NCBI RefSeq assembly: GCF_032362555.1
Contig: NC_083523.1
Span: forward strand, 6,485,501 to 6,549,500
Length of the DNA: 64,000 bases
From: Amyelois transitella
Taxonomy: Eukaryota; Arthropoda; Insecta; Lepidoptera; Pyralidae
Direction: 5' to 3'
This document shows positions 33,701-46,636 of this stretch, piece after piece. Every line of letters begins with the position of its first letter. Position 1 is the stretch's first letter. Below the pieces are notes generated by a model. It made no database searches and was not told the DNA's origin. It saw only the letters and a list, made by a program, of their open reading frames with translations. The position numbers and the translations under genes are program-made.

Positions 33701-36700
33701 AAAAGATGAACAAAACTAAACACGCCACTCGCAATCGAGTACAACAAGTAAAGCGGCTGACAAGCGCTTAAAAAGTTTATTATGTACAATACAGTTATTA
33801 TTAAACAAACAAACAAAAAAGAAATAACAAGAGATAGAGATTCTTACGTTAATATCTGGTTAGTGCCCACTATGAATTGCCTGGGCGAATCAGCTGCGTC
33901 CTTCACTTGCAAAACTAAATGCACCCACAGGAACTGTCCACTACGTTGTTGAATCTTCACTAAGAGAATACAGCACTTGTCCTGCTCTGATTGCGTTACT
34001 GGAAAAGAGATGGATGTATTAATTGACTCTTTAGGTGTACAAACGCCAGGAGATATAGTGAGGTTGAGAAACTATTTTTATTGACGTAACGTTATATTAA
34101 TTACAAACGAAATATTAAGGTTTTCAATAAAACTATCGTATTTAATCAAGAAGTAATTAGGAAACCTATACATTGTTGGCTAAACTTATGATAACGAATG
34201 CTACTACAAAATTTTATATGATCACGAACTTTTTTATTACATTGTTTAAATTAAGACATAAAATGTATATGTCAACGCTTTATTACCACTAATAATTATT
34301 ACAGTAATAAAAATGTGTAATTTTTATCCGACATCATTTATTTAGGTATATCATTTATTTTTTCGGTTTCACTATTGTGGGAAAATGTACTTCAATAAGC
34401 TGTATGCCTTATTTCTCAAGAATATATATAGCCATGTTTTGATGAAGATCAGTTCGGTGATTTCAAAGTTAAAAGGGCAACTTGGGTAGTTTGTGGTATG
34501 AACTCATGTATTTCCAGATATATGAGTGATGCATGCGTATGCGCACATGTCCGTGTAGGGTATGAAATGAACGGGTTTAATTACTGAATTGAGTAAATTT
34601 TCCGATCTGAACAATTCCACCCTTAATCTATACTAATCTATACATGTGATCGTGGCCTTTTAGTCTCGTCGACACTATTGGCTCTGCCTACTCCGTAGGC
34701 GATATATCCCTTACGGGATAGACAGAGCCGACAGTCTCGAAAACACTGAAAGGCCACATTCAGCTGTATGGCTTTCACATTAAGGTGAGATATACTTACT
34801 TAGTCGATGTTTGCTCTGTGCCTCTCGCAAACTATCCCAATGCAGTAGTTGATACCACGAGACATCTGTTAGTTCATGTTTCTTCCAGCCTAAGTACCAC
34901 TCGCCACTGAAACAATATTCATTTGTTTATTATATTTCCTATTCTGTCTACCAACAGGAGAAAGAAATACCTAGGGACTATTACTGCAAGCTTAACTGCA
35001 CCACCTTAGACCTCATCTTGTTTAACATCGGCAAACTGGAATTGAACGCATAATAATAAAAATGCTTTCGGTCTACGCAAAGAGCTCTTTTCAAGGGGTC
35101 CAGCCTAAGATTACGTAAAGAAAGGCCAAGTGTGTGTCTGGCATCTCGCAATGTAGGTTTTCGTAGTTTACCATTATCGTAATCGTTTACAACGATACAA
35201 CGTATTACCAACTTAGACGAAAAATGACGTGAGAATAATAAAATAAAATCTAATTTATTTTCTATCCATTTCGAAATTTCTTCATTCAAACTTGTTAACA
35301 GTTCGATAGCTTTGAATTCATACGTCGAACTTCAAACTTAATTAAAACTTAGTACTATTAATAATTCTGTGTTAAAACGAAATTTGGCTTAGTAAGGCTA
35401 ATTAAAAACTCACCTAGCCAACTTTTACTGCTGGTACTTACTTTGAAACTTGTTAATTTTTTTCCTTGCAATTAAAATCATAATTTATGAATGTATTTTT
35501 CTATTATAAGACAGTTGCTAAAGTGTTCTAGTCATATTATTATTGGCATTTAATTAAAATGATTGATTATTTTGGCTGCTGGTTCTAACTAGAAATTCAC
35601 TTTTTACTTAAGTGTCCGTTAGCAAATTATAAGTTTTAGATTGTTATATACCAATAACCCGAAAATGAATATAATATTTTAGACTGTGGACCGTGCGTTC
35701 GATGACAACATGACATAGGTATCACATACAGATACGGACACTACATTCATTAAGTTCTTAGTTTATTAGACGGCTTCTGTGGCGCAGCGGTAGTACGCTT
35801 GTCTGTTCGGAGGTCCCGGGTTCGAATCCCGGCCAGGGCATGATGAGAAAAGAACTTTATCTGATTGGCCTGGGTCTTAGATGTTTATCTATATAAGTAA
35901 TTATTATAAAATATAGTATCCTTAAGTTAGTATCTCGTAACACAAGTCTCGAACTTACTTCGAGGCTAACTCAATCAGTGTAATTTGTCCCGTATATATC
36001 TTATATATAAAATTCTCGTGTCACAATGTTTGTCTCCGTACTCCTCCGAAACGGCTTTACCGATTTTAACCAAATTTTGCATGCATTCAGTAGGTCTGAG
36101 AATCGGCTAACATCTATTTGTCATACCCCTAAGTGTTAAGGGTTATCCACCCTTAACATAGGGTTGTCCACCCTTAACATTTTTTTTACTAGAAATTATT
36201 TAAAAATAATTTATATGGCAAAACAACGTTTGCCGGGACAGCTAGTTTATTTATAAGTTGGACTGTGGTACCCAATGTGACTTACTTAGCGTCGATGTGC
36301 AGTATCTTCATGTCCATGGCGTGCACGGTGGTGAACACGTTGGTGGCGCCGAGCACCACGCACTCGCGCGTCTCGGGCATGGCGAGCGGCGCGCACGCAG
36401 CCACGAACACCGGCTCGTTGCGGCTGCACAGCGGGAGGTATGACACGTAGTGACCTCTTACAAGAACTACCTGTGGGCAAGGTAGACGGGATATTAATAA
36501 TGCAGGTTATAGTGACACAGAAAAGCAATTTAAAAACCACTGAAGGTAGGAGTTGCACAAATCTAGCAGCGTGTTTGATTCAAATCCAATTTGTATCTTT
36601 ATCTGTGTCCTTGTAATATGGCCAACATGGCTTTATTAATATTTACAAATACCAGCTCTGAATGCTGTTAAATCGAGAGATCCATGTTCTTATTTCTAAA

Positions 36701-39700
36701 TTATTATTGACGTGTAATTAGTAAAAAGCAGTTAAAGCCAACAATTACATGGATGACATATATAGTAACTTACTTTTTGGTCGCCGAATCTCATCTGTCT
36801 CCTAGCGTTTCTCGAAACGTTCATTCTACAGAAGAAATGCCTATTCTTTGGTTCGTTTTCAGTCTCTCCGTTTTCCCCTCTGTTCAGCTCCATCTGCACT
36901 GTCTGGTGGTCTTGTCTATCTATGATGTCGTAAACACTATCGCCGTGTATAAGTAGATCCTCCTAAACAAATAAGTTATGGACTATTTACTTTAAAGTTT
37001 AATGTTTCAGCATTTATATTGTCACTTGTACCCAAGTTTCTGTGGGAATTTCGGAGTTAAAAATTACATGTTGATAAAATCTGTATTCAATATTTGTCAA
37101 AAACATAGTTATAACATTTAAATCTATTTATAAAGGAAATTAATGATTAGAAACTAAAACTACAAAAGAAAAAAAACAAGACAAACTAAATTAACAAATT
37201 GTACATCAGGATAATTTTGTACATAAACTTTCATTATTATTAAATATCCTTATTCTATTATTATTAAGATACTATAGATATCAAAGTGCATATTTTTTAT
37301 TAGTGACAAAATTAAAATTAAAGTCAACTGATAGTATTAAGCAAAACTTAAAAGACACAAAGAAAAATACAAACCATAGAGTGTCCTAAATATTCCGCGG
37401 CGTTTTCCGAAATGTACAGCAGTTTCCCATTCTGTGTCATCATCATCATAAACCCGTTCATTGCCTGAAAACATTGTAAAATTAAACACTAACTCCACTT
37501 TTAATGTTAAAACACTCGTTAAGTACGAATATACCTTTGAAAATCCAATATTAGGTGTGGGAGTCGCTTGTTCTTGATAGCTGAAGTCGTGACTCTTGAA
37601 CACTAAAACAGAAAGAAAGACTGTATAATGTTTAGTACAGATAAGATAGCGAAGTAAATGCATTTTAAACGTCTTAATATGACGGTTCGTGACGAAGGTG
37701 AGCTGACAAAGTTTGGGAGACGACTGGACCAGATCAAGGATAAGCACGTGATGGGTTCAGAATTGGAGCATGAGAATGTTTTAGGTAAATATTTCACGAT
37801 TTTAGGGTTGACGGTTGTTTTATATTCGTGTACAATTGTTAAGAAGATAATGTCAGTGGTGTGTGCCGCAGTTTTTTCTCAGAGCATTGATAAAATTTGA
37901 TACGAAATAAACTAAAGAGAAATAATATATCATATATTTATCTATTTTATGTCAAATATGATTTCAGACTAAAGAAAATAAAGTAGATATGACTTTACTG
38001 TTAAAAAAAACGTGTCTATTCCAATGAAGATAAGGTAACATTCTGTAGTGGAAATTTTTGTGCCAATTATAAAATAACAGGTAGTCCTTGTTTGGTAGAG
38101 AGTATTATCAAAGAGATTCGGTGATTTAAAAGCAGCAGACTAGAATTCATCCATTGTCTTTTGTCATAATGTAACGGCGTCCCCGCAAGTGATAAAGACG
38201 TGATTATATGTATGATATACACATAATCACGTCTTTATCCCTTGCGGGGTAGACAGAGCCAACAGTCTCGAAAAGACCAATAGGTCACGTTAAGCTGTTT
38301 GGCTTAATGGTAGAATTGAGATTCAAATAGTGACAGGCCCATCGCCTTAGAGAAAAATTTAACGACAAAAAAATATACCTACCTTGTTGGAAATAGTTCA
38401 TCTTTCTCACATAGACACAGACTAATGCCATTAATTGTAGCTGTGACAGTCTCTGGCGAGTGGAGGGGGGTAGTGGGAGGAGATCTCGGAGGTTCGAGAT
38501 TTCAGCATTGATGAGGTCCCGTCGTAGCTTGCTGGCACCTTTTGTGGATTTTGTGGGTTCGAATCTGCTGAAAAAAAAGTAAGTCTGTTAAGAACATAGC
38601 TGTTCTGTTTTCTAGACAAAGTACCCACTAGATTTTTGGACTTGAAGATAATATACAATTTAAATAAACATATACACATACATATGCTACCTTTTCGGAA
38701 GGTAGGCAGAGATATATCGTCCATTTGCCACGACTCTTCTTTATTTTTTTGTTACAATCAATCATTAATCTTTTGATTTGTCGTTTGACGTGGCCTTCTA
38801 TGCTTTGTTTACCCTATTTTAATTCCTGTTTACCCCTCCGGGAAATTGGCGTAATTTTATATATGTGGGAAGATAAACTACCTAATGACCTAAAAGATTT
38901 AAATTGTAAAATGTTTAAAAAAGGACTTGCTGAACTTTTAATAGATAAATGTTATTATTCTTTGAACGATTTTTTTTATTGATGATAAGCTATAGATTTA
39001 TTTAATTATTTTATGAATTCACATTGTCAATTTTTTTAATTTGTTTTATTATATTTTCCTTGTCATTGAATTATTATGTATGGATTAAATTTGATTTGTT
39101 AATTTTTTTATAATTATAATATTTGTATGCTTTAAACAGCAAGACAGCAAACTATACTCGTATTATTATTCAACAACTGTATCTTTGTACCTATGTTTGA
39201 CAAATAAATTGATTGATTGATTGAAGATTTTAATAAATACATACATATTATCTACATAAATGCAATTCATTGACAAAATATTGAGAAAAAAAAAACAAAA
39301 TATAAATTTAAAATCGTATCCCTAACACGTGTCGCAAAACATACAATAATCGTATGCGCGCGCATGTTAATCCTGGATCATAGACGCCGACTTCCCGCCC
39401 ACCTGTCCGGAACCATAGACTAGAGATCCGGGGGCATAGACAATATTATATAATCTATGGACGTGGCGTAACGTCCGACGGGAATAATTTGTTTTCATCT
39501 CTGGTTGTCATATTGGCATTATGAATAATTTTCAATGTTATTTGCATAGCATCAGTTGTATGTGATACTTAGGTATGCAACGCCAAGATATTTTTTTTTC
39601 TAATAGTATTCAACCGATACTACATATCCTGGTGGCAGAAATCCTGCCTTCCAAAACAAGGAATCCTTACTTTAGGAGTAAATAATAACTGTTAAAAGTT

Positions 39701-42700
39701 TCAAAAACTGTTATTAAATTTACCAAAAAAAAAAAGCGAATAATGGCAGTTACAACAAAAACTAGAAAAAAATAAATAATCTTACTGAGTACGTGTGAAA
39801 AAAAAGGAGGACGCCCTATTTTAAAATAAGATTGGGTATGAAACGTACTTATGTCTAAATATAAGCAATGTATATAAACACTTCACTATCATCATTTCTA
39901 TTAACTTTGTCTGTATGTAAGCACTTATCTCAGAAAGGTGTGGATGGATTTTGTTCCTGTTCAAAATATTGAAAATAGTGTTTTATGAGGTAGGTTTAAA
40001 TCTATAAATGCCACCCGTGCAAAGCCGGGATGGGTCGCTAGTAAGGCATATAAAATGCAAGTGTATAAAGCCAAAACAAGATATCATATATTTTTTTACT
40101 GTCACGTAAAAATATCTCCCGATGGCGATAGAACGAGCGTCAATATACCACACGCATAGCACTTGTTAATATTCTATAGAATCAGGAAATAAAATTAATT
40201 CATCATTAATACTCATATTTGAGGAAGTAGCAATCCGTTTGATGTTAACATTGACCGCGGGTTGGTAGGGTGACCATGCTGTGTAATTATTTTAGGAATA
40301 TGAAATCCGTGGTATTTTTTCATTTTCTTTTTTTACAAAAGGGATATATAAGTCTGAAAAACATAGTATTAGACAAGTCATAAACAACAAATTTAATTTT
40401 GATTTAATATAAAAAGTAAAACTGTGTTTTTAAAGGAAAGTAAGTTGCACTGTATTCTATGTCATCTTAATCTTTATAAATACTTTTATGTGATCCGATT
40501 TTAATTTACTTACTTATTTTAAAATTAAATAAGATAAATAAGCCAAATTTTCTTACTTTGACGCGATCGAAAATTATCACGCAAATGGTCACCCTACTGC
40601 GGTCCTTTTATGTGTAGTCCTTTTCTGTTTGTAGTGATTAAGTTTTTTTGGTCGTTAAGCACCTTTGAGATGCCGATGATGGGTGCCCTGTCGTTCCAAT
40701 ATTAATTCGATTGAATCGCATCCATTTGTTTGCTTTTATGATTTATTGTTCCCCTGTTTGTATTTTGTTGAAGTGCTGAATGATATTGAATGAGAAAATG
40801 TACGTGCAAATGTTAATTAAAACTTAATAATCTCGTAATTTAGATTCAGTAGAATCCGCTGAAGATATTTCATTACATATATATAAAAATTTGTTACAGG
40901 CATAGGCCTATAAACTTGGGATTCTTCTTTTAGGCGATGGGCTAGCAACCTGTCACTATTTGAATCTCAATTCTCTCATTAACATAAAAGTTGAGTGCGC
41001 ATGTCAGTCATTCAAGACTGCTGGCTCTGTCTACCCCGCAAGGGATATAGACGTGATTATAGGAATAATAGGTTAATAAATGAATTTAATTAGATAGATA
41101 CATAGATATAGAAGAGTATTTCATCAATATTTTTTTTTTGACACAGGCACGCAAAATCTTTTCCAAATCTTTTCACAGCATGTTGTCTTTGGCGGAATGC
41201 TTTGGGGCGAGTGATTTAATCTCGTACTATGAGTAGTTTTGATCTAAGCGAAACAACTCTGGTGGGAATTCTGGAATAGGTGGATAGAGTACATACCTTT
41301 AAGGTGAATAAAAGACGACGTTGACGAACTACGAAATTAAATATTTTTTTGATAGTAACGCTTTTTAAAAGGGCAAGGCGCCCTAGTTTTCTTTCCAATC
41401 ACTACTATTTAATCACTGTCTTTTCGATCAATTTCTCAGGCCCCAAACTCATCGGACAAGTTCCTTATTAAACAAAAAACCCAAGTGTGAGTACGAATCC
41501 TTAAAAAACGTAAAGGGTAAGGGCCCGGCCCATATTACCAGACCTAATAATTATTTTCCCATTTCGAACCAAATGTTCCTTGTTTTGGCTTCTTTTGCTG
41601 CTCATCGGCATAAATAGTGAGTTATGTTTTAGTTTAATTTAATTATAGGTTTAAATTTTATTATTATATCTTTTTCTTTTGCATTCTCACGCTGATAACA
41701 AATTTGGTAAGGCTAAAGGTGTAATTATTAGTTTTTCAGATCTTTGTAATAAATTGGTATTAAATTTGAATCTGTGTCTATTTCTTCAGGTTATTTTTCG
41801 AGTTTGGTTGTTCTATGACAACTTAGCCTAAAAGAGGCCTTTAACTCTATTTTTATAGCAATTTGTGACCAAAGCCAAAGATTTTTTTTTGTTATTTTCC
41901 ATTATTATGCATAGACATTTTAGAAAACTTTATACGTTTTAAATTTTAGTTTTCAATTATTTTGTTATTTATTTAAAGTTTAAATAAATAACAATTACAA
42001 AAAAACATACAACCAAAATCTGCCAGTGAACGTGACTACCTACAACTTAATTGCTTAAAATTTCTCATTGAGTTACATAGATACAACATACATACAACCA
42101 ACCATATTTATCTAGGATATGCGACAACCAACTACTCACTTTATGCCAAAGAAGATTTTACACGGTCAAAAACATTAAATTGAGAAATAACGTGAGGAAT
42201 AAGTAATATCAATGATATCAAATCGGGAATGTCCAAGTAATCGCTTACCCACAAAAAGGGACATTCTTGACATACTCCTCACATCGTGACCATGAAATCA
42301 GGCCACTTCATGCTGCATTTTATAACGCCCGTATAAATTCTTCCCAACTGCATTCATGTTATGAGAAATTACTTGTAGAGCGCGTTGAAGTTATAAATGT
42401 TCCAGTATTTACTACAGATTCAAAATAATATTTTGCAAAAGGGGAAGTATGCAAGTATCGAAGCCAATGGAAAGATGTGATCTACCTATCCCTCTGGATA
42501 TAAGAGTGATATAACATATAGGAGAAGAATCCTAAGTTTATTAATTACCCTATGATTGACTTTTACAATTTGCACGGGAAGAGAAGCTGCTGGCTGCACT
42601 AGATGATAGTTCCTATTCCCTTTATCGATTTTCCGACATCCATGAGAAAGAGATGTGCCGTGTGGTTGCCCGGAACTCTGTTTCCCATGGATGCCGTAAA

Positions 42701-45614
42701 AGACGACTTAGGGCTTATAAACTTGGGATTCAATATTTAGAGGATAGGCTGACAAACTGTTACTGTTTAAACCTCAGTTGTGTGGTCTTTCAAAATTGTT
42801 GACGCTGTGTAACCCGCAAGGGATATAGACGTGATTATATGTATGTATGGGAAAGCAATGCTGTCCTTACCTAAAGTACAGGGGAAAAAAGCACACTGCA
42901 ATTATACACACATACATTACGCCTCCCTCGTGTCATCATCATCATAAAATCACGCCTCTTTCCCAGAGGGGTAGGCAGAGACTACATCTTTTCACTTGCC
43001 ACGATCTCTGCATACTTCCTTCGCTTCATCCACATCATCTCTCGGGTCCTCTTCCAGAGACTTACATTTTCACATGCTACATTCCTTGCAGACATGGTGC
43101 ATCGGTGGTCGATTAGGTAAGGTACCAGGTCACAATGCGTAATGCGAAGAAAGGCACAGGTTCAAACCCCACCTCGGCCATGTACCAATGACTTTGTTCA
43201 AAGTTATGTTCATTAGTTTGAATACCAACCGATGTTCTTACGGTGAGGGAAAACATCGTGAGGAAACCTGCATAGGTAACTGGATTTGTAACCATACATC
43301 CAAACGGGTTAGAGGTTAGATGGGCGTCGCTTTGTGTTAAAACCTGACTCATCCGATCCAGGTTCTATGGTCAAAGGCATACCCCGGGCTCCTCTCCAGA
43401 GACGTGAGGATGCAACCGGGACTAAAGCCAGGAGGAAGAAGACATTCCTTGTACACATCTTTGGTTTCACCCACATTCACATTTTATTATGCAAGCAATT
43501 TTTAAATGTATTTTTTTTGTTTTTAAGGCACAACTATGGTTTTTATTCTGTTATACGCGTTCTACTACGGAAAAGTTTTATATTTATGTAAGTTCACGTG
43601 AATGAGGTTCAAATTATATGGAAGAAATGATTCATATTATTGTATATTATGTTTATCGTCATCTTTAATAATTATCTATTGAGACAAAATGTAATTAAGT
43701 GTATACTTAATTATATTTTTATTTGTATAAATCAGGTCTGCTTTATAAAGTAATACTTTAATAAGTGAAAATCGGAAGATTTAAAAAGAAAATAAGTACT
43801 ATTAAAAAGTTATTCCATAATGTTTGAAAAAAAATTATAGTTGTATTGATTGTATATTAATTTTAAAATAGTCATGGGAATCAACTTGATTACAATGTAT
43901 TTATATTATAAAATGAAAATACAACAGTATTATCTCATTTATATAAAATTCAAATTCACTAAAACCGTACAATGTTCAATGTCAAGGTTCGCTCGGAAGT
44001 TTGTTGTGGATCAAATAAATTCAAACCACATTTTATTCCACAATAGATTTGAAATTTAAATTCAATGTCAGAATTTGAAAATGGAATGACAGTTTGGTGT
44101 GAAGCGTTTTAAATTTGATTTTCGCACAGTCATTTTAGCGGCGGGCGGTTATTAGAATTGCATGGTGTGCATTTTCGGTAATTGCATCATTCACTGTTTG
44201 GATTAAGAGAAATAGTGTATTATTTTTATTTTCGTATAAAACAGCCACAAATAAATTGTTGTACGGCTTCCTGAGCGAATTTACTTTTGCTTAAATTTTC
44301 ATGAAAGTTGGCATTCCATAAAGATATTGTGTAACCTCAAGAAATTAATGCCCTGGTAGCGAAAAACAAACCTAGTATGTTCCAACTACTTCTCATGCAG
44401 ATGATAAAAGTCTATTAAGGGAAAGGCTTATAAACTTGCGATTCGATTGCGATGTATAAGTACTTATATAATTATGTACGATTACTCAGAAACTTATTTA
44501 ATTGATTAATTCATTGATTGGCCGTGTAACAGACAATGTATAAGCTCAAACTAATGAACTTAGGAGGCTGCAAATTGGTATGTATGTTTTTTTTCTTTTT
44601 TTGACTATTACACAGATTGAGTAAGCGTTGAAGTAAGTTCGAAACTTGTGATAAGAGATACTAATTTTATAATAAGTCCTTATACAAATAAACATTAAAG
44701 ACCCAGGCCAATCGTAATTCGTTTCTAAGCAAGCCTTCGTCGGGATTCAAACCCGGGACCTCCAGTGTCACAGATAAGTGTACTGCCGCTGCAACACAGA
44801 GGCCGTTATACATACATACATATGGTCACGTCTATATCCCTTGCGGGGTAGACGGAGCCAACAGTCTTGAAAAGACTGAATGGCCACGTTCAGCTATTTG
44901 ACTTCATGATAGAATTGAGATTAAAATAGTGTCAGGTTGCTAACCCATCGCCTAAAAAAGAATCCCAAGTTTGTAAGCCTATCCCTTAGTCGCCTTATCA
45001 CGACATCCATGGGAAAGAGATTGAGTAGTCATATAATTATAGAATCTTTGAGTAGTTTAAGGGAGTACTAATATAAAGTTTTCCGCAATTCCCACGGGAA
45101 CAGGAACTAAACGGGATTTTTATGTATATGACCATGAGCATTATAATTGTGTATCCATGGTTTGTTTGGCAAAAAATTATTATGGTTTTATTTTTAATCT
45201 ATTTGAATCCTTCATACTAATATTATTAATGCGAACGCTTGTAAGAATGTGTGGACGGGTGTTTGTTACTCTTTTACGCAAAAACTACTGAAAAGTTTTA
45301 AATCATGTTACAATGTTCCGTATTCTTGTTTGTTAGAGGCTTACTCGTACGTTTGGTCGTAAGTTACTATGTGCACTGAAAACGCTTAAATAATTTAACT
45401 AACTGCGTATGCAACTTATTAATTTTATTTTTAAGCAAGTATTAAATTTTTGATAGATTGCTCTGGGTTTGTCTCTGTAGGAGGATTAACATGCAAAATT
45501 AAAGTTAAATACTTTAACAACTTATTGTTTATGTCCTCTTTTTTAATTATTGCCTATATTTTTCATATAAACAAAAAAAAAATTTAAAAAAACAAAAGCT
45601 CACCTCAAAAACAT
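30742..45614 (-). CDS. dys: Dysfusion, bHLH-PAS transcription factor (NPAS4-type)
   Basis: Eleven exons on the minus strand: 45604-45614, 38383-38567, 37535-37602, 37375-37464, 36774-36962, 36286-36470, 34800-34906, 33848-33998, 32989-33291, 31411-31556, 30742-30932. All have GT-AG splice sites and join in phase to 541 aa. Residues about 9-62 form the bHLH ([18 protein letters not shown], then [20 protein letters not shown]). Residues 89-180 form PAS-A ([31 protein letters not shown]). Residues 235-330 form PAS-B ([37 protein letters not shown]). The rest is Tyr/Pro-rich with an EPYQ repeat. GASKxRRDxINAEI and GHSMxDL...GDSxYDIID are the NPAS4/dysfusion signature. In flies Dysfusion pairs with Tango (ARNT) in tracheal fusion cells and leg joints. 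Exon 1 is only 11 coding nt (ATG TTT TTG AG). Confidence 0.92.
31030..31370 (-). repeat. SINE family 2 and 260-bp retroelement fragments in dys intron 10/11
   Basis: 31030-31220 matches the 3' half of SINE family 2 in reverse (CTCTCTGGAGAGGAACCCAG, TGGTTACATATCCAGTTGCC). 31230-31370 holds AACATAGTGACAGGTAATTA ...AAGCGCCGGGAA of the 260-bp family. A retroelement tail also lies at 31640-31700 in the next intron. Confidence 0.65.
34630..34790. repeat. Tail-to-tail pair of 260-bp retroelement ends in a dys intron
   Basis: GGCCTTTTAGTCTCGTCGAC...GGCTCTGCCTACTCCGTAGG is followed within 15 bp by the reverse copy TCCCTTACGGGATAGACAGA...GAAAGGCCACATTCAGCTG. The pair could form a hairpin and ends about 10 bp from the exon 7 donor at 34799. 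Confidence 0.8.
35770..36005 (+). repeat. tRNA-derived SINE, family 1, full length
   Basis: The head GGCTTCTGTGGCGCAGCGGT carries an A-box-like stretch. The B-box is GGGTTCGAATCCCGG, followed by CATGATGAGAAAAGAACTTT and the 3' end GTGTAATTTGTCCCGTATAT. It lies in dys intron 6, antisense to the gene, directly before a Helitron-like element. It is not a functional tRNA gene because of the shortened variable region and the long body. Confidence 0.88.
36006..36250 (+). mobile_element. Short Helitron-like element
   Basis: It starts TCTTATATATAAAATTCTCG, includes AATCGGCTAACATCTATTTG and two GGTTATCCACCCTTAACAT-like repeats at 36137-36180, and ends GTTTGCCGGGACAGCTAGTT (CTAG terminus). It abuts the SINE at 35770 on its left and ends 36 bp from dys exon 6. 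Confidence 0.7.
38170..38355. repeat. Tail-to-tail pair of 260-bp retroelement copies in dys intron 2
   Basis: CCCCGCAAGTGATAAAGACG TGATTATATG meets ATACACATAATCACGTCTTT ATCCCTTGCGGGGTAGACAG. The second copy continues to about 38355, 28 bp from the exon 2 boundary at 38383. Confidence 0.85.
38564..38570 (-). promoter_or_regulatory. dys: NAGNAG tandem splice acceptor of dys exon 2
   Basis: The acceptor reads TTTTTTTTCAGCAGATTCG on the minus strand. Using the first CAG gives MFLSRFEP; using the second gives MFLRFEP. Both keep the frame, so one serine at residue 4 may be optional. Confidence 0.75.
38725..39232 (+). mobile_element. LINE 3' end in dys intron 1
   Basis: An open segment reads [20 protein letters not shown] then [14 protein letters not shown], typical of the C-terminus of CR1/Jockey-type polyproteins. 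It is followed by an AT-rich 3' UTR and a (ATTG)n tail at 39213-39232. It differs from the TAAA-tailed LINE at 23.4 kb. Confidence 0.7.
39895..40045 (+). mobile_element. Helitron-like element 3' part in dys intron 1
   Basis: AAGCACTTATCTCAGAAAGG and the terminus CCGTGCAAAGCCGGGATGGG TCGCTAGTAA match the copy ending at 11172. Confidence 0.6.
40903..41063 (+). repeat. 260-bp non-autonomous retroelement, partial
   Basis: CATAGGCCTATAAACTTGGG ATTCTTC through GTCTACCCCGCAAGGGATAT AGACGTGATTATAG; lies in dys intron 1. Confidence 0.85.
42652..43096. repeat. Retroelement copy followed by RTE-like LINE fragment
   Basis: 42652-42847 is a forward 260-bp family copy (GTGCCGTGTGGTTGCCCGGA ... GACGTGATTATATGTATGTA). 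42905-43096 is a reverse RTE-like LINE 3' end (CACGCCTCTTTCCCAGAGGG GTAGGCAGAG, then CTTGCCACGATCTCTGCATA). Both lie in dys intron 1. Confidence 0.8.
43108..43445 (+). repeat. tRNA-derived SINE, family 2, longest copy
   Basis: The head GTCGATTAGGTAAGGTACCA is followed by a B-box GGTTCAAACCCC, the body GTGAGGGAAAACATCGTGAG and AAACCTGACTCATCCGATCC, and the 3' end GGGACTAAAGCCAGGAGGAA GAAGA. Other pieces are at 2946, 19765, 20985, 21236, 31030 and 53870. It lies in dys intron 1. Confidence 0.85.
44615..45035 (-). repeat. Decayed SINE family 1 next to a 260-bp retroelement copy
   Basis: 44615-44805 is the SINE in reverse (GGGATTCAAACCCGGGACCT, worn A box). 44805-45035 is a reverse retroelement copy starting with a CATACATACATATGGTCACG tail. 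The two abut, in dys intron 1. Confidence 0.8.
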
Positions 45615-46570
45615 TTTGAATTTCGAAAGAAAAGTTTCCTTGAACTAAACGAAATCAGTCACTAAATCACAAACAACATCATTATTTAATTTTCATAAAA
45701 GGACACGACCACACAGTCCGGCTGAAGAAGTCACAATGATTGCTCAATTATCAACAACCCTTTTCACAAAACACCACAAATAAAATGTCATAATACGACC
45801 ATAAAAATAACCATAAACAGCACGTGTCGAACATAATTCAACACCTATGGAACCTCACACTGCGCTTCAATAAACACGTCGATAAAAAAAAACTATTGAA
45901 AAACAAATGACACCGCGGCAATATATGCGTGAGCTTTTTATTAGAATAAGATTAGGCTCGATCCTGAAGCTCCGATACTTCCGTGCGCCAGCGCATCGGG
46001 ACAACGACTATAAAAAGCCTACACTAAGCCTCTCTTTCTCGCGAGTTTTATTTTTTTTTTCGGACTAAAACACGCGCTGCGCCTCTAACGATGCCCTTAC
46101 TTAAGTGGGGACAGTTCCAATTTTAAAACTGTTTTCAACATTTCCGACTAGTCATTTCAGTAAAGCGAATGTCATTGAGAAAAAAAAAAAGAAAAATATT
46201 GTACAACTTTATTCAGAGTAATGAGACGTGCTAGAGAGAGATAAGTGATGGTTTCGTGGTACTGTTTTTCCTTGAAGGCTGTTTGTTTCGTGCGAACGGA
46301 ACGGAGCGACTTGCTCTTTAAACTCTTTACTGCGGATTAATGAGTTGGAGGGAGATAACGCTAATGATTCAATAATTATAGCGCGTAAACGAGACGAAAG
46401 TATAATGATTGGGCGCAGTGACAGTTATTGATATTGTCCTATTAAGTGGAGTGAGCTGATTTGCCGTATAGCGGGCAGGCGCTTGCGCATTGAGATTGAT
46501 ATGATAATAATGTTAATTATAATTTAATGACAAGTTGAAGATGTGACGTTGTTTTCTTTTTATAATTATT
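45615..46570 (-). promoter_or_regulatory. dys: Presumed 5' UTR and promoter region of dys
   Basis: This is the flank upstream of the dys ATG at 45614 (context TTCAAAATGT on the minus strand). Around 45950-46100 and 46230-46480 it is more GC-rich and less repetitive than its surroundings. No clear TATA box or start site could be fixed. A spliced 5' UTR exon cannot be excluded. Confidence 0.35.
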
Positions 46571-46636
46571 TAGTTGAATCTTTTAACAACTACGTCTACT
46601 ATCATTAACTTATTTTTTTTAATAAATATAATCTTG

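Noticed and set aside
36258-36558. Overlapping GC-rich open frames on both strands
   Set aside because: They are out-of-frame shadows of dys exon 6, produced by its high GC content.
31411-38567. Methoprene-tolerant, Single-minded or SRC-type identity for the PAS gene
   Set aside because: The bHLH ([14 protein letters not shown]) and the PAS-A signature ([13 protein letters not shown]) fit NPAS4/Dysfusion, not those families.
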